Shown piece by piece: positions 49,316 through 61,968 of a stretch of DNA of 64,000 bases. This stretch comes from Streptomyces sp. NBC_01549 (lineage in GTDB: Bacteria > Actinomycetota > Actinomycetes > Streptomycetales > Streptomycetaceae). Position 1 is the stretch's first letter; the number at the start of each line of letters is the position of its first letter. A program made the translations under genes and the position numbers. The notes below the pieces were generated by a model. The model saw nothing but the letters and a program-made list of their open reading frames with translations, was not told the DNA's origin and searched no databases. The stretch covers positions 1,736,001 to 1,800,000 of the forward strand of contig NZ_JAPEPW010000002.1 of assembly GCF_026339955.1 (NCBI RefSeq). The letters are read 5' to 3'.

Positions 49316-52300
49316 TCACGCCTTCGCCACGGCCAGCCGCAACGTCTGCACCTCGAAGGGGCGCAGCGCCACCGCGACCGCGTTCCCGTCCGTGTCCACC
49401 GTCGTCAGCGGACGCTCCAGGAGGTCGGTCACCTGGGCCCCCGCGAGCGGGAAGCCCGTACGCAGGGTGCCGGTGGCGCGGCCACCGCGGGACTCGTAGA
49501 GGCGTACGACGACATCGCCCGAGGCGTCGTCGGCGAGCTTGACCGCCTCGATGGTCACGCCCTCCCCGTCGACGGAGACGACGGGCTCGGCCGGACCGGC
49601 CGAATCCGCCACCCGCAGCGGCAGGTTGAGCGCGTAGCCCTCCGCGATCGCGTCCTCGATGCTCGCCCCCGGCAGCAGCGCATAGGTGAAGCGGTGCTTG
49701 CCCTGGTCGGCCTCGGGGTCCGGCACCCGCGGGGCGCGCACCAGCGACAGCCGGACGGTCGTCGTCGTGCCGCCGTCCTCGCGGACCGTGCGGGAGACGT
49801 CGTGGCCGTAGGTCGAGTCGTTGATGACCGCGACGCCGTAGCCGGGCTCGGCGATGTGCACCCAGCGGTGGCCGTAGACCTCGAAACGGGCCGACTCCCA
49901 GCTGGTGTTCGTGTGCGTGGGCCGCTGGACATGCCCGAACTGGATCTCCGCGGAGGAGTGCGGGGCCCGAATGTCGACCGGGAAGGCCGCCTTGAGGATC
50001 TTCTCCGCCTCGTGCCAGTCGATCTCGGTCTCGACGTCGATCCGGCGGCTGCCCGCCCGCACGGTGATCGTCTGCACGATCCGGGAGCCCTTGCCGAAGG
50101 CGCGCTCCACCTTCAGCGCGCCGAGCAGCGGGCCCTCCTCGACGACCGTGACGGACTCGGCGTCGAGCAGGTCGGTGTAGCGGTTCTTGTAGTGCTTGTC
50201 GATGTCCCAGGCGTCCCAGTAGTTCGGGAGGTCGCTGTGCAGACGGAGCAGGTTGCCCTTGTCGGCGAGAACCTCACGGCCGGCCGTCAGGTCCCGTACG
50301 GAGGCCAGCGTGCCGTCCTCGGCCAGCTCGACACGGACCAGTCCGTTGTCGAGGACGCGGCCTTCGACGGTCACCGGCCGCGGGGGCTCCGCCGCGTCGA
50401 GCAACGCGCTGCCGTTCGCGGGGACCTCGGCGTACATCGGGATGCCGACGGAGGTGCGGACCACCTCGGCGCGGTCGACCGGGCTGGTGTTGAACACCCG
50501 GGTCTGACCCGTGCCCAGCGCGGCCACGGCCTCGGCCGTGATCGCCTCGACCTCCTTCGCCACCCGCGCGTACTCCGCCTCGGCCTCCCGGTGCACCCAG
50601 GCGATGGACGAACCGGGCAGGATGTCGTGGAACTGGTGGAGCAGGACCGTCTTCCACAGGCGGTCGAGCTTCTCGTACGGGTAGGAGTAGCCCGGCGCGT
50701 TCAGCGCTGCGGTGGTCGCCCACAACTCGGCCTCACGCATGCGGTGTTCGCTGCGCCGGTTCCCCTGCTTGGTACGGGCCTGCGAGGTGTAGGTGGCGCG
50801 GTGCAGCTCCAGGTACAGCTCACCCGACCAGACCTGGTCCTTGGGAATCTCCTCACGGGCGGTGGCGAAGAAGGCGTCCGGGTGCTCGACACGGACCTTC
50901 GCCGAACCCTCCAGGTCCGCCAGTCGGCGGGCGCGCTCCATCATCTCGCGGGTGGGGCCACCACCGCCGTCACCGTGGCCGAAGGGCGCCAGCGAGGTCG
51001 TACCGCGGCCCTTGTCCTGGAAGTTGCGGACGGCGTGCGCCATCTCCTTGCCGGAGAACTCGACGTTGTAGGTGTCGACGGGCGGGAAGTGCGTGAAGAT
51101 GCGGGTGCCGTCAAGGCCCTCCCACCAGAAGCTGTGGTGGGGCAGCTTGTTGGTCTGGTTCCAGGACAGCTTCTGGGTCAGGAACCAGTCGTTGCCGGCG
51201 AGCTTGGCGAGCTGCGGGTACGCCGCGTTGTAGCCGAAGGAGTCCGGCAGCCAGACGCCCTTGGTCTCGATGCCGAAGTGCTCGATGAAGAACCGCTTGC
51301 CGTGGATGAGCTGGCGGGCCAGCGCCTCGCCGCCGGGCAGGTTGCCGTCGGCCTCCACCCACATGCCGCCGACCGGCGCCCAGTTCCCGTCGGCGACGGC
51401 CTTCTTGATGCGCTCCCAGACGTGCGGGTAGTTGTCGCGCACCCACTCGTACTGCTGGGCCTGCGAGCAGGCGAAGACCAGCTCCTCGTACTCCTCGGCG
51501 AGCGCGGTGACGTTCGAGAAGGTACGGGAGGTCTTGCGCTTGGTCTCGCGGATCGGCCACAGCCACGCGGAGTCGATGTGCGCGTGGCCGGCGGCGGAGA
51601 GGGTGTGGGCGCTGGCGTGCGCGGGCTTGGCCAGGGTGGGGGCCAGCACCGCGCGGGCGGCGGCGGCCGTCCCCGAGATGTCGTCCAGGTCGAGAGCGTC
51701 CATCGCCTGGTCCAGCGCGATCATGATCTCGTGGCGGCGCGGGTCGAGCTCGCCCAGCTCCAGCATCAGCTCGCGCAGCACCTGGATGTCGAGGTCGAGG
51801 TGCCAGACGTTCTCGTCGAGGACGGCGATGTCGGCGCGCTTGAACGTGTAGAGCGGCTTGTCGCCGGCGGTGAGGCGGTCACCGAGCGGGGTCGGGGCCG
51901 CGAAGTCGTTGGCGAGGATGTCGGGGTTCGAGGCCGCCTCGACCAGGTAGTGGATCTCCTCGCCGCCCGTGGCCGGGTTGGCGATCGGCACGTACTGGTT
52001 CTGCGGGTTGACCGCCTTCAGCGGCACCCCGTCCGGGAGGTGCACGAGCGCCTCGGCCTGATTGCCGGGCCAGTCGCCCACGAAGCCGAGGTCGAAGACG
52101 GCCTCGACCCGCTTGCCCGCCCAGTCCGCGGGGACCGATCCGCGCATCCGGAACCAGGTGGTGCCCCACGGCGGACCCCAGGGGGTGTCCATCACGAAGG
52201 GCTTGTAGGGCGCCGCGGCGGCCTCCTCGAAGGGGACCGGCTCACCGGGCGCCTGCCAGGCCTCGACCTCGAAAGGCACCGAGGTGGCGTGGATCGCGGG

Positions 52301-52363
52301 CTTGATGCGCTGGTCGTGGACGCGTGCGACGCGCTCCTCGATCCGGCGGCGTTCGTCGTGCAT
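49316..52363 (-). CDS. GH38 alpha-mannosidase (MAN2C1/Ams1-like)
   Basis: This 1015-residue enzyme belongs to the large cytosolic branch of GH38. After an N-terminal beta domain of about 240 residues comes AGHAHIDSAWLWPIRETKRK (zinc ligands about H262, D264) and GVWLPDSFGYNAAYPQLAKL with the nucleophile D374. The FHDILPGSSIAWVHREAEAE block and long C-terminal beta domains follow. It differs clearly from the shorter GH38 at 4233-6962. The ATG at 52363 has CAGGAGAC upstream. It is the last gene of the DeoR-GH4-GH38 operon, 35 bp after the GH4 stop. Confidence 0.92.
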   Translation of the reverse strand: MHDERRRIEERVARVHDQRIKPAIHATSVPFEVEAWQAPGEPVPFEEAAAAPYKPFVMDTPWGPPWGTTWFRMRGSVPADWAGKRVEAVFDLGFVGDWPGNQAEALVHLPDGVPLKAVNPQNQYVPIANPATGGEEIHYLVEAASNPDILANDFAAPTPLGDRLTAGDKPLYTFKRADIAVLDENVWHLDLDIQVLRELMLELGELDPRRHEIMIALDQAMDALDLDDISGTAAAARAVLAPTLAKPAHASAHTLSAAGHAHIDSAWLWPIRETKRKTSRTFSNVTALAEEYEELVFACSQAQQYEWVRDNYPHVWERIKKAVADGNWAPVGGMWVEADGNLPGGEALARQLIHGKRFFIEHFGIETKGVWLPDSFGYNAAYPQLAKLAGNDWFLTQKLSWNQTNKLPHHSFWWEGLDGTRIFTHFPPVDTYNVEFSGKEMAHAVRNFQDKGRGTTSLAPFGHGDGGGGPTREMMERARRLADLEGSAKVRVEHPDAFFATAREEIPKDQVWSGELYLELHRATYTSQARTKQGNRRSEHRMREAELWATTAALNAPGYSYPYEKLDRLWKTVLLHQFHDILPGSSIAWVHREAEAEYARVAKEVEAITAEAVAALGTGQTRVFNTSPVDRAEVVRTSVGIPMYAEVPANGSALLDAAEPPRPVTVEGRVLDNGLVRVELAEDGTLASVRDLTAGREVLADKGNLLRLHSDLPNYWDAWDIDKHYKNRYTDLLDAESVTVVEEGPLLGALKVERAFGKGSRIVQTITVRAGSRRIDVETEIDWHEAEKILKAAFPVDIRAPHSSAEIQFGHVQRPTHTNTSWESARFEVYGHRWVHIAEPGYGVAVINDSTYGHDVSRTVREDGGTTTTVRLSLVRAPRVPDPEADQGKHRFTYALLPGASIEDAIAEGYALNLPLRVADSAGPAEPVVSVDGEGVTIEAVKLADDASGDVVVRLYESRGGRATGTLRTGFPLAGAQVTDLLERPLTTVDTDGNAVAVALRPFEVQTLRLAVAKA

Positions 52364-52389
52364 GTGAGGTCTCCTGGAGCCAAGAAGGT

Positions 52390-52403
52390 GGAAAGCGCTT
52401 ACT
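52390..52403. promoter_or_regulatory. AAGCGCTT palindrome between the GH4 and GH38 genes
   Basis: GGAAAGCGCTTACT has a perfect 8-bp centre (AAGCGCTT) and overlaps the GH4 stop codon. It resembles LacI/CcpA-type operators. It might control an internal promoter for the GH38 gene, but the local regulator is DeoR-type, so the assignment is tentative. Confidence 0.35.
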
Positions 52404-53736
52404 TAAGGTACGCCAGGCCGGGATGGACCGACGTGTACCCCTCGACCAGACGACGGGCCACGTTCACGGAGTCGACGAGCGGGTGCAGGGCGAAGGCCTT
52501 GACGGCGGTCGTGCGCGAGCCGGACTCTGCGGCGGACAGGACCTCGCGTTCCACCGCCTTGACCGCGCAGACCAGTCCACTGGCGTGGTCGGGCAGCGGG
52601 TCGACGGCGACCGGGTGGGCGCCGTTGGCGTCGACGAGGCAGGGCACCTCGATGACGGCCTCCGTGTCGAGCACGCCCAGGGTGCCGCGGTTGCGGACGT
52701 TGAGGATGAGCGTGGTGCGCTCGTCGCGGGCGATGGCCCGCATCAGGGCGAGCGCCACCTTCTCGTAGCCGCCGGACAGGTCGTCGGCGTCGCGCTCGCC
52801 CGCGCCCGCCGCGTCCCGGTTCTCCGCCATGTAGGTGGCCTCACGCTCGGCCCGCGTACGGTCCCAGGCGGTCAGCGCGGCGGTGTCCGGGCGCTTCATC
52901 TCGGCGTAGAACTGCTCCTGCTGGTCGCGCAGGAACGCGCCGCGCGTCTTCTCCGCCTGCTGGTAGGCCCGGACGGCCTCCCGGTTGAAGTAGTAGTAGT
53001 GCAGGTACTCGTTCGGAACAGCGCCCAGGGACTGCAGCCAGTCGACGCCGAAGAGCTTGCCCTCCTCGAAGGAGCCGAGCAGTTCGGGGTCGGCGAGCAG
53101 CCGCGGCAGTTCGTCGCGGCCCTGGACGCGCAGCCCGCGCACCCACCCGAGGTGGTTGAGGCCGACGTAGTCGATCCAGGCCTCGCGGGGGTCGGCGCCC
53201 AGCACGGTGGCGATCCGGCGGCCGAGGCCGACCGGCGAGTCGCAGATGCCGATCACCCGGTCGCCGAGGTGGCGGGACATGGCCTCGGTGACCAGTCCGG
53301 CCGGGTTGGTGAAGTTGATGACCCAGGCGTCGGGGGCCAGCCGGGCCACCCGCTGGGCGATGTCCACGGCCACCGGGACCGTGCGCAGTCCGTACGCGAT
53401 GCCGCCGGCGCCGACCGTCTCCTGGCCGAGGACGCCCTCGGCGAGCGCCACCCGCTCGTCGTCGGCCCGTCCCTCCAGGCCGCCGACGCGGATCGCGGAG
53501 AAGATGAAGTCGGCGCCGCGCAGGGCGTCGTCGAGGTCGGTGGTGAAGGACACCTCGGGGGCGTCCGGCAGGTCCTTCGCCTGCTCCGTCAGCACCCGGG
53601 CGACGGCCGTCAGCCGGCCGGCGTCCACGTCGTGCAGCACGACATGGGTGACGCGGCCCTCGGCGCGGTCCCCGAGGAGCGCCCCGTACACGAGCGGCAC
53701 CCGGAACCCGCCGCCACCCAGAATCGTCAGCTTCAC
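52399..53736 (-). CDS. GH4 family 6-phospho-beta-glucosidase-type glycosidase
   Basis: This 445-residue enzyme has an NAD-binding N-terminus (MKLTILGGGGFRVPLVYGAL). GH4-specific metal and catalytic residues lie in VIGICDSPVGLGRR (C165) and VGLNHLGW (N194, H195), and NFTNPAGLVTEAM precedes them. GH4 enzymes need NAD and a divalent metal and cleave by an oxidation-elimination route. Most act on 6-phosphoglycosides. A phosphoglycoside would require a kinase or PTS; a PfkB kinase is encoded divergently but no PTS is present. The GTG at 53736 overlaps the DeoR stop by four bases. Confidence 0.9.
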   Translation of the reverse strand: MKLTILGGGGFRVPLVYGALLGDRAEGRVTHVVLHDVDAGRLTAVARVLTEQAKDLPDAPEVSFTTDLDDALRGADFIFSAIRVGGLEGRADDERVALAEGVLGQETVGAGGIAYGLRTVPVAVDIAQRVARLAPDAWVINFTNPAGLVTEAMSRHLGDRVIGICDSPVGLGRRIATVLGADPREAWIDYVGLNHLGWVRGLRVQGRDELPRLLADPELLGSFEEGKLFGVDWLQSLGAVPNEYLHYYYFNREAVRAYQQAEKTRGAFLRDQQEQFYAEMKRPDTAALTAWDRTRAEREATYMAENRDAAGAGERDADDLSGGYEKVALALMRAIARDERTTLILNVRNRGTLGVLDTEAVIEVPCLVDANGAHPVAVDPLPDHASGLVCAVKAVEREVLSAAESGSRTTAVKAFALHPLVDSVNVARRLVEGYTSVHPGLAYLK

Positions 53737-54521
53737 GCCGTTTCCGCCTTTCCTGTCACGACCACTTGCACGCCCGCTTCCTCCAACGACGACCGCGTCG
53801 CCGGGTCCAGCGGACCGTTCGTCACCACCACGTCCAGCTCCTCGGGTCCGCAGACCCGCGCCATCCCCGTACCCGGGAACTTCGCGCGGTCGGCGAGCAG
53901 GACGACCTTGTCGCCCGCCTTGATCATCGCCCGCTTGACCGGCACCTCGACGACGGTGGTGTCCATCACCTGCCCGCCGGGCCGCACCCCGCTGGTACCG
54001 AGGAACAGCCAGTCGGCATGCAGTTGTCGCAGGTTGTCCTCGGTGAGGAAGCCGACCAGGGAGCGGTACTCGCGGCGGACCATCCCGCCGAGCAGCACCA
54101 GCTCTATGCCCTCGTCGTCCACCAGCTCCTCGTAGACCACCAGGTTGCTGGTGATCACGGTGATCCGGCGGCCGTGCAGCTGCCGGGCCAGCCGGTAGGC
54201 GGTGGTGCCGATGTCCAGCAGGACGGACTGGCCGTCCTGGACCATCGAGGCGGCGCGCGCCGCGATGGCGTCCTTCTCGAGCACGCGGACCTCGGCGACC
54301 TCGGCGAAGGGCTGGTCGCCCTCCTCCACGACCGCCCCGCCGTGCACCCGCGTGAGCAGGCCTTCCTCCTCCAGTTTCAGCAGGTCACGGCGGACCGTGG
54401 CGGGGCTCACACCCAGCTGTTCGGAGAGATCGGTCACGGCTGCGGGCCCGCCGGAGCGCAGGGCCCGCAGGATGAGTTGATGTCGTCGCTCTGCCAGCAC
54501 CCTGTGAACAGTACTCGTCAT
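53733..54521 (-). CDS. DeoR-family transcriptional regulator
   Basis: This 262-residue regulator has an N-terminal winged helix (LGVSPATVRRDLLKLEEEGL) and the DeoR sugar-phosphate sensor domain (VLLDIGTTAYRLARQLHGRR, and the LADRAKFPG segment). The ATG at 54521 is preferred over a TTG six bases upstream. It is divergent from the PfkB gene, so it probably controls both arms from the 105-bp gap at 54522-54626. That gap contains CCAAATTCGTTGG and GAGTTTTGA motifs. DeoR proteins generally answer to phosphorylated sugars, which fits the kinase and GH4 neighbours. Confidence 0.92.
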   Translation of the reverse strand: MTSTVHRVLAERRHQLILRALRSGGPAAVTDLSEQLGVSPATVRRDLLKLEEEGLLTRVHGGAVVEEGDQPFAEVAEVRVLEKDAIAARAASMVQDGQSVLLDIGTTAYRLARQLHGRRITVITSNLVVYEELVDDEGIELVLLGGMVRREYRSLVGFLTEDNLRQLHADWLFLGTSGVRPGGQVMDTTVVEVPVKRAMIKAGDKVVLLADRAKFPGTGMARVCGPEELDVVVTNGPLDPATRSSLEEAGVQVVVTGKAETA

Positions 54522-54626
54522 TCCCAATCATTTCCATGCTCAGCTCTGCTCAACTCTTGCCAAATTCGTTGGATGCGCGCACGATCCTGTGCACCGCTTG
54601 CAGAGTTTTGACGAGAGGATGTGCTC

Positions 54627-55664
54627 GTGGGTGACGAACGGCCCGATGTACTGCTGACCGGGCTGCTCTTCTACGACCTCGTCCTCACCGGCCTGGGGAA
54701 GCCTCCGACGGCCGGTGAGGAGATCTGGACCGAGGGCATGGGCGTGAGCCCCGGCGGCATCGCCAACCTGGCGGTCGCGGCCTCGCGCTTCGGCCTGCGC
54801 ACCTCCCTGGCCACGGTCTTCGGCGACGACCACTACGGCGCGTACTGCCGTGAGGTCCTCGCCGACCAGGAGCGCATCGACCTCTCCCTGTCCCGCACCG
54901 CGGACGGCTGGCACACTCCTGTCACCGTCTCGCTGGCCCACGGCAACGACCGGGCGCTGGTCACCCACGGCCAGGAACCGCCGTACTCGCAGGACGAGCT
55001 GATGGGCGACCCGCCCGAGGCGCGCACGGCGCTGGTGCACATCGAGGCCGAACCCCGTGCCTGGCTCGCCAAGGCCGCCGCGGCCGGCACCCAGATCTAC
55101 GCGGACGTCGGCTGGGACCCCACACAACGGTGGTCCCGGGACCTCCTCGACCAGCTTTCCCTGTGCCACGCCTTCCTCCCGAACGAGGGCGAGGCGATGG
55201 CGTACACGCGCACCGAGAGCGCGGTCGCGGCCCTGGGCTCGCTGACCGAGCTGGTGCCGGTCGCCGTGATCACCCGGGGCGGCGACGGAGCGGTCGCGGT
55301 GGACCAGACGACGGGCGAGTACGCGGAGGTCCCCGCCCTCCCCGTCGACGTCCTCGACGCGACGGGCGCCGGAGACGTCTTCGGCGCGAGCTTCGTCGCG
55401 GCCTCGCTCGGCGGCTGGCCGCTGGAGGAACGGCTGCGCTTCGCGGTGCTGGCCGCGGGCCTGTCGGTCCAGAAGCACGGCGGTGCCCTTGCCGCGCCCG
55501 GCTGGTACGGCGTCCACCGCTGGTGGCAGTCGCTCGAGGACCGTGAACTGCGGCGTGCGTACGGCTTCCTGGCCGACCGCATCCCGGCGGACCCGGGCCC
55601 GCCCGTCCACCCCGCCCCCGTGACCCCGCCCGACGCCAGTCGCCGGCCGGGCACACCCCGATGA
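54627..55664 (+). CDS. PfkB-family carbohydrate kinase
   Basis: This 345-residue protein has the PfkB N-terminal sugar-site pattern (GMGVSPGGIANLAVAASRFG) and the signature DATGAGDVFGASF with the catalytic base aspartate. GGDGAVAVDQTTGEY precedes it. It phosphorylates a sugar; ribokinase-like proteins act on fructose, ribose, keto-acids or nucleosides, so specificity is open. The GTG at 54627 (GAGAGGA 7 nt upstream) is preferred; a GTG at 54621 is too close to that site. It leads the rightward operon, divergent from deoR. Confidence 0.88.
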   Translation: MGDERPDVLLTGLLFYDLVLTGLGKPPTAGEEIWTEGMGVSPGGIANLAVAASRFGLRTSLATVFGDDHYGAYCREVLADQERIDLSLSRTADGWHTPVTVSLAHGNDRALVTHGQEPPYSQDELMGDPPEARTALVHIEAEPRAWLAKAAAAGTQIYADVGWDPTQRWSRDLLDQLSLCHAFLPNEGEAMAYTRTESAVAALGSLTELVPVAVITRGGDGAVAVDQTTGEYAEVPALPVDVLDATGAGDVFGASFVAASLGGWPLEERLRFAVLAAGLSVQKHGGALAAPGWYGVHRWWQSLEDRELRRAYGFLADRIPADPGPPVHPAPVTPPDASRRPGTPR

Positions 55665-55724
55665 CCCCACGAAACACCCCTTGCACCCCACGTAACACCT
55701 CTTTCATGACCCCACGTAACACCC
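55664..55724 (+). repeat. Three ACCCCACG(T/A)AACACC repeats after the kinase gene
   Basis: Copies begin at 55664, 55685 and 55709, spaced 21 and 24 bp, right at the stop of the kinase gene. The spacing is about two helical turns. They lie 50-100 bp before the SBP gene and could be operators of an internal promoter or simply expanded spacer. Confidence 0.6.
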
Positions 55725-55767
55725 CTCGTACGCGAAGACCGAAAAGATCCGAAAGGCGGTGGGAGCA

Positions 55768-57054
55768 GTGCGGCTCTCACGAAGGGGCCTGCTGCGCGCT
55801 GGCCTGGCCGGTACGGCTGCCACGGCGCTGGGCGGCCTGGCGACCGGCTGCGGCGTTCCGACCGGCTCGACCGGGCGGAACATGGTCCTGTGGTACTGGA
55901 GCGGCGGGCTGAGCCCGAAGGTCGTCCAGGACGCCAAGACCCGCTACGACAGCGCGGTGAACCTGCAGGCCATCCAGATCGGCGGCTACTACCGCTCGAA
56001 GCTGCTGACCACGATGACCGGACGGGCCCACATCCCGGACATCGCCGGGCTCAAGGGCGAGGACATGGCCTCGTATCTGCCCAACTCCGACCAGTTCGTG
56101 GACCTGCGCACACTCGGCGCCGACAAACTGAAGGACCAGTACCTGCCCTGGAAGTGGGAACAGGGCATCGCCGAGGACGGCTCGATGGTGGGCTTCCCCA
56201 TCGACTGCGGTCCGGTCGCGCACTACTACCAGCCCGCCGTCTTCGAGAAGGCCGGACTGGCCTACGAGCCGGAGGACGTGTCCAAGGAGCTGGCCACCTG
56301 GGACCAGTTCTTCGCGGCCGGCGAGCAGCTGAAGAAGCGCCTCCCCGGCACGTTCATCCTGACCGACGCCCTCAGCGTCTTCGGCATCTCGGTCAACCAG
56401 ACGACGAAGCGGTTCGTCGACAAGGACCGGCACTTCATCGGTGACCAGGAGCATGTGCGCACCGCCTGGGACCGTTCTGTCGAGGCCACCCGTCGCGGAC
56501 TGGTCTCGAAGATCATCAACGGTACGGCCGACAACACCTCGGCCACCGAGCGGGGTCTGCTGCCCAGCCAGCTGAACGCCTCCTGGGCGGCCGGTGACAT
56601 CAAGCTCAACGTACCGAAGACCAAGGGCAAGTGGCGGGTGGCCGCCTGTCCGGGCGGGCCCTCGAACATCGGCGGTTCGTTCCTGGCGATCACCAAGGCG
56701 TGCCGGGAGCCGGAGAAGGCCTTCGAGATGATCACCTGGATGCTCGACGCGGGCAACCAGGCGCAGGGCTTCGTCGACTCGGTGCTCTTCCCGTCCACCC
56801 CGGCGTCGTACGACATGAAGAAGCTGCGTCAGCCCGACGAGTTCTTCGGCGACCAGATCACCATGGACGTCTTCGGTCCGGCGGCGCAGAACATCCCGGT
56901 CGCCTTCAACAGCCCGTACGACATCGCGCTGAGTACCCCGATCAACGACGAGCTGCGGAACTTCTCCGTCCTCGGCAAGGACCCGGACAAGGCCTGGAGG
57001 GACGCCATGAGCAAGTGCCGGCGCATCGCGGACCACCTGGGGGTGAGTTACTGA
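55768..57054 (+). CDS. CUT1 sugar-binding protein with Tat-type lipoprotein signal
   Basis: This is 428 residues from the GTG at 55768; a GTG at 55759 would add three. The N-terminus RLSRRGLLRAGLAGTAATAL has a twin-arginine motif and is followed by the lipobox GLATGC. The mature protein opens MVLWYWSGGLSPKVVQDAKT and has FPIDCGPVAHYYQPAVFEKA. It is exported folded via Tat and anchored by lipid. It is the receptor for the two following permeases. Its stop shares a base with the next start (TGATG). Confidence 0.9.
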   Translation: MRLSRRGLLRAGLAGTAATALGGLATGCGVPTGSTGRNMVLWYWSGGLSPKVVQDAKTRYDSAVNLQAIQIGGYYRSKLLTTMTGRAHIPDIAGLKGEDMASYLPNSDQFVDLRTLGADKLKDQYLPWKWEQGIAEDGSMVGFPIDCGPVAHYYQPAVFEKAGLAYEPEDVSKELATWDQFFAAGEQLKKRLPGTFILTDALSVFGISVNQTTKRFVDKDRHFIGDQEHVRTAWDRSVEATRRGLVSKIINGTADNTSATERGLLPSQLNASWAAGDIKLNVPKTKGKWRVAACPGGPSNIGGSFLAITKACREPEKAFEMITWMLDAGNQAQGFVDSVLFPSTPASYDMKKLRQPDEFFGDQITMDVFGPAAQNIPVAFNSPYDIALSTPINDELRNFSVLGKDPDKAWRDAMSKCRRIADHLGVSY

Positions 57055-58016
57055 TGGCTACCGCACCCGTGGTCGACACGCCCCCCGCGGCCCTCGCCGA
57101 GACCCCCGTGACCCACCCCAAGAAGGGCATAAGCAGCTACTGGCGGCTGTACGCCGCGATCTCCCCCTTCTATCTGCTCTTCCTCGCCTTCGGTCTGATC
57201 CCCGTCGGCTTCTCGCTCTATCTGTCGTTCCACCGCTGGGACGGCCTCGGCTCGATGGAGTTCGCGGGACTCTCCCAGTACCGCTATCTGCTGTCGGACA
57301 CCCAGTTCTGGACCTCGATCGGGAACACGCTCATCATCTGGGCGCTGGCCACCTTCCCGATGATCTTCCTGGCGATGGTCACGGCCGTGATGCTCAACTC
57401 GGCCGTCCGCTTCAAGAACATCTACCGCTTCGCCTACTTCCTGCCGAACGTCACCTCGATCGTCGCGGTCGCGATCATCTTCGGCTCGGTCTTCTCCACC
57501 AACTTCGGCCTGGCGAACGCCTTCCTTCAGGCGATCGGCCTGGACCAGGTGGCCTGGCTGAACACACCGTGGGGCATCAAGGTCGCCATCGCCGTCCTGA
57601 TGACCTGGCAGTGGACCGGCTACAACGCGATCATCTTCCTCGCCGGCCTGCAGACGATTCCCGGCGAGCTGTACGAGGCGGCGCGCATGGACGGCGCCGG
57701 ACCCATCCAGACCTTCTTCCGGATCACCCTGCCGATGATGCGGCCGGTGCTGCTGTTCGTGCTCATCATCTCGACCGTCACGGGCCTGCAGACCTTCTCC
57801 GAACCACAGGTGCTGCTGCAGACCACGGACAACAACTCGTCGTTCGCGGGCGGTCCCGGCCACTCCGGCCAGACCATGGTCCTCTACTTCTTCCAGCAGA
57901 CCTTCGACAACAACGACTTCGGCTACGGCGCCGCGGTGGCCTGGGGCATCTTCCTCGTCGTCATCATCTTCTCGATCATCAACTGGCGGCTGGTGCAGCG
58001 CCGGGGCGAAGACTAG
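57054..58016 (+). CDS. CUT1 sugar ABC transporter permease (MalF type)
   Basis: This 320-residue protein has about six transmembrane helices, the SFHRWDGLGSM periplasmic start and the EAA loop YEAARMDGAGPIQTFFRITLP. The start overlaps the SBP stop by one base. It pairs with the MalG-type permease 12 bp downstream. Confidence 0.92.
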   Translation: MATAPVVDTPPAALAETPVTHPKKGISSYWRLYAAISPFYLLFLAFGLIPVGFSLYLSFHRWDGLGSMEFAGLSQYRYLLSDTQFWTSIGNTLIIWALATFPMIFLAMVTAVMLNSAVRFKNIYRFAYFLPNVTSIVAVAIIFGSVFSTNFGLANAFLQAIGLDQVAWLNTPWGIKVAIAVLMTWQWTGYNAIIFLAGLQTIPGELYEAARMDGAGPIQTFFRITLPMMRPVLLFVLIISTVTGLQTFSEPQVLLQTTDNNSSFAGGPGHSGQTMVLYFFQQTFDNNDFGYGAAVAWGIFLVVIIFSIINWRLVQRRGED

Positions 58017-58027
58017 GAGGCCCCACC

Positions 58028-58911
58028 ATGGCAATTCTCAAGGATTCACCGGCCTCCACGAAGCAGGCGCGGCGCAGGTCGTCCATCAAGGGGACACAGC
58101 GCCGGGGCATCGCCCTCCACGTCACCCTGATCCTCGGTCTGCTGCTCTCGGTCTTCCCGTTCTACTGGGCCGTGATCATGTCGACGCACTCGTCGACCGA
58201 GATCTTCTCCTACCCGCCGAAGCTGCTGCCCGGCTCGCACTTCTTCGAGAACGTCCGGAATCTCTTCGACAACGTCGACTTCTTCGGGTCGATGTTCAAC
58301 TCGCTGCTGGTCGCGTGCTCGGTGACCTTCCTGGTCCTGTTCTTCGACTCGCTGGCCGCGTTCGTGTTCGCCAAGTTCGAGTTCCCGGGCCGCCGGTTGC
58401 TGTTCGCGCTGATGATGGGGATCTTCATGGTCCCGGGCCAGCTCCAGGCGATCCCGCAGTTCGTGATCATGGCGAAGCTGGGCTGGATCGGCTCGATGAC
58501 CGCGCTGATCGTTCCGGCGGCGGCCAACGCGTTCGGCATCTTCTGGATGCGCCAGTACATGAAGACCGCGATCCACGACGAGCTGATCGACGCCTCGAAG
58601 CTCGACGGAGCCGGCTTCCTGCGCCAGTACTGGCACGTGGCGCTCCCGGTGGTCAGGCCGGGCCTCGCCTTCCTCGGCATCTTCACCTTCATGGGCCAGT
58701 GGAACGACTACGCCTGGCCGCTGATCGCCCTCACCAACCCGCACAACGTGACCCTCCAGGTCGCGCTCTCCCAGCTGAACGGTGTCCACGGCACCACCGA
58801 CTACGGAATGGTCATGACCGGCGCACTTCTCGCCCTCATACCGCTGCTGATCGTCTTCGCGATCGGCGCCAAGCAGATCATCGGGGACCTCGGCAAGGGG
58901 GCCATCCGCTG

Positions 58912-58912
<1 letters not shown>
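58028..58912 (+). CDS. CUT1 sugar ABC transporter permease (MalG type)
   Basis: This 294-residue protein has six helices and the EAA loop IDASKLDGAGFLRQYWHVALP. TAGGAGG stands before the ATG at 58028. The stop overlaps the beta-galactosidase start by one base (TGATG), so import and hydrolysis genes are translationally linked. No ATPase gene is present, as in the other CUT1 cassettes of the window. Confidence 0.92.
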
Positions 58913-61869
<2,957 letters not shown>

Positions 61870-61968
61870 CCCGCGCGCGGCCCCAACCGTCCCACCTGTC
61901 CCACCTGACTCGACGCTCGACCTGACTCGACCTCCTCACTGACCTTTGCGCACCTTCATGGAGCAGAC

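Noticed and set aside
48929..52768. Very long plus-strand open frame opposite the GH38 and GH4 genes
   Set aside because: It spans several genes on the other strand and contains no motif, so it is a compositional artefact.
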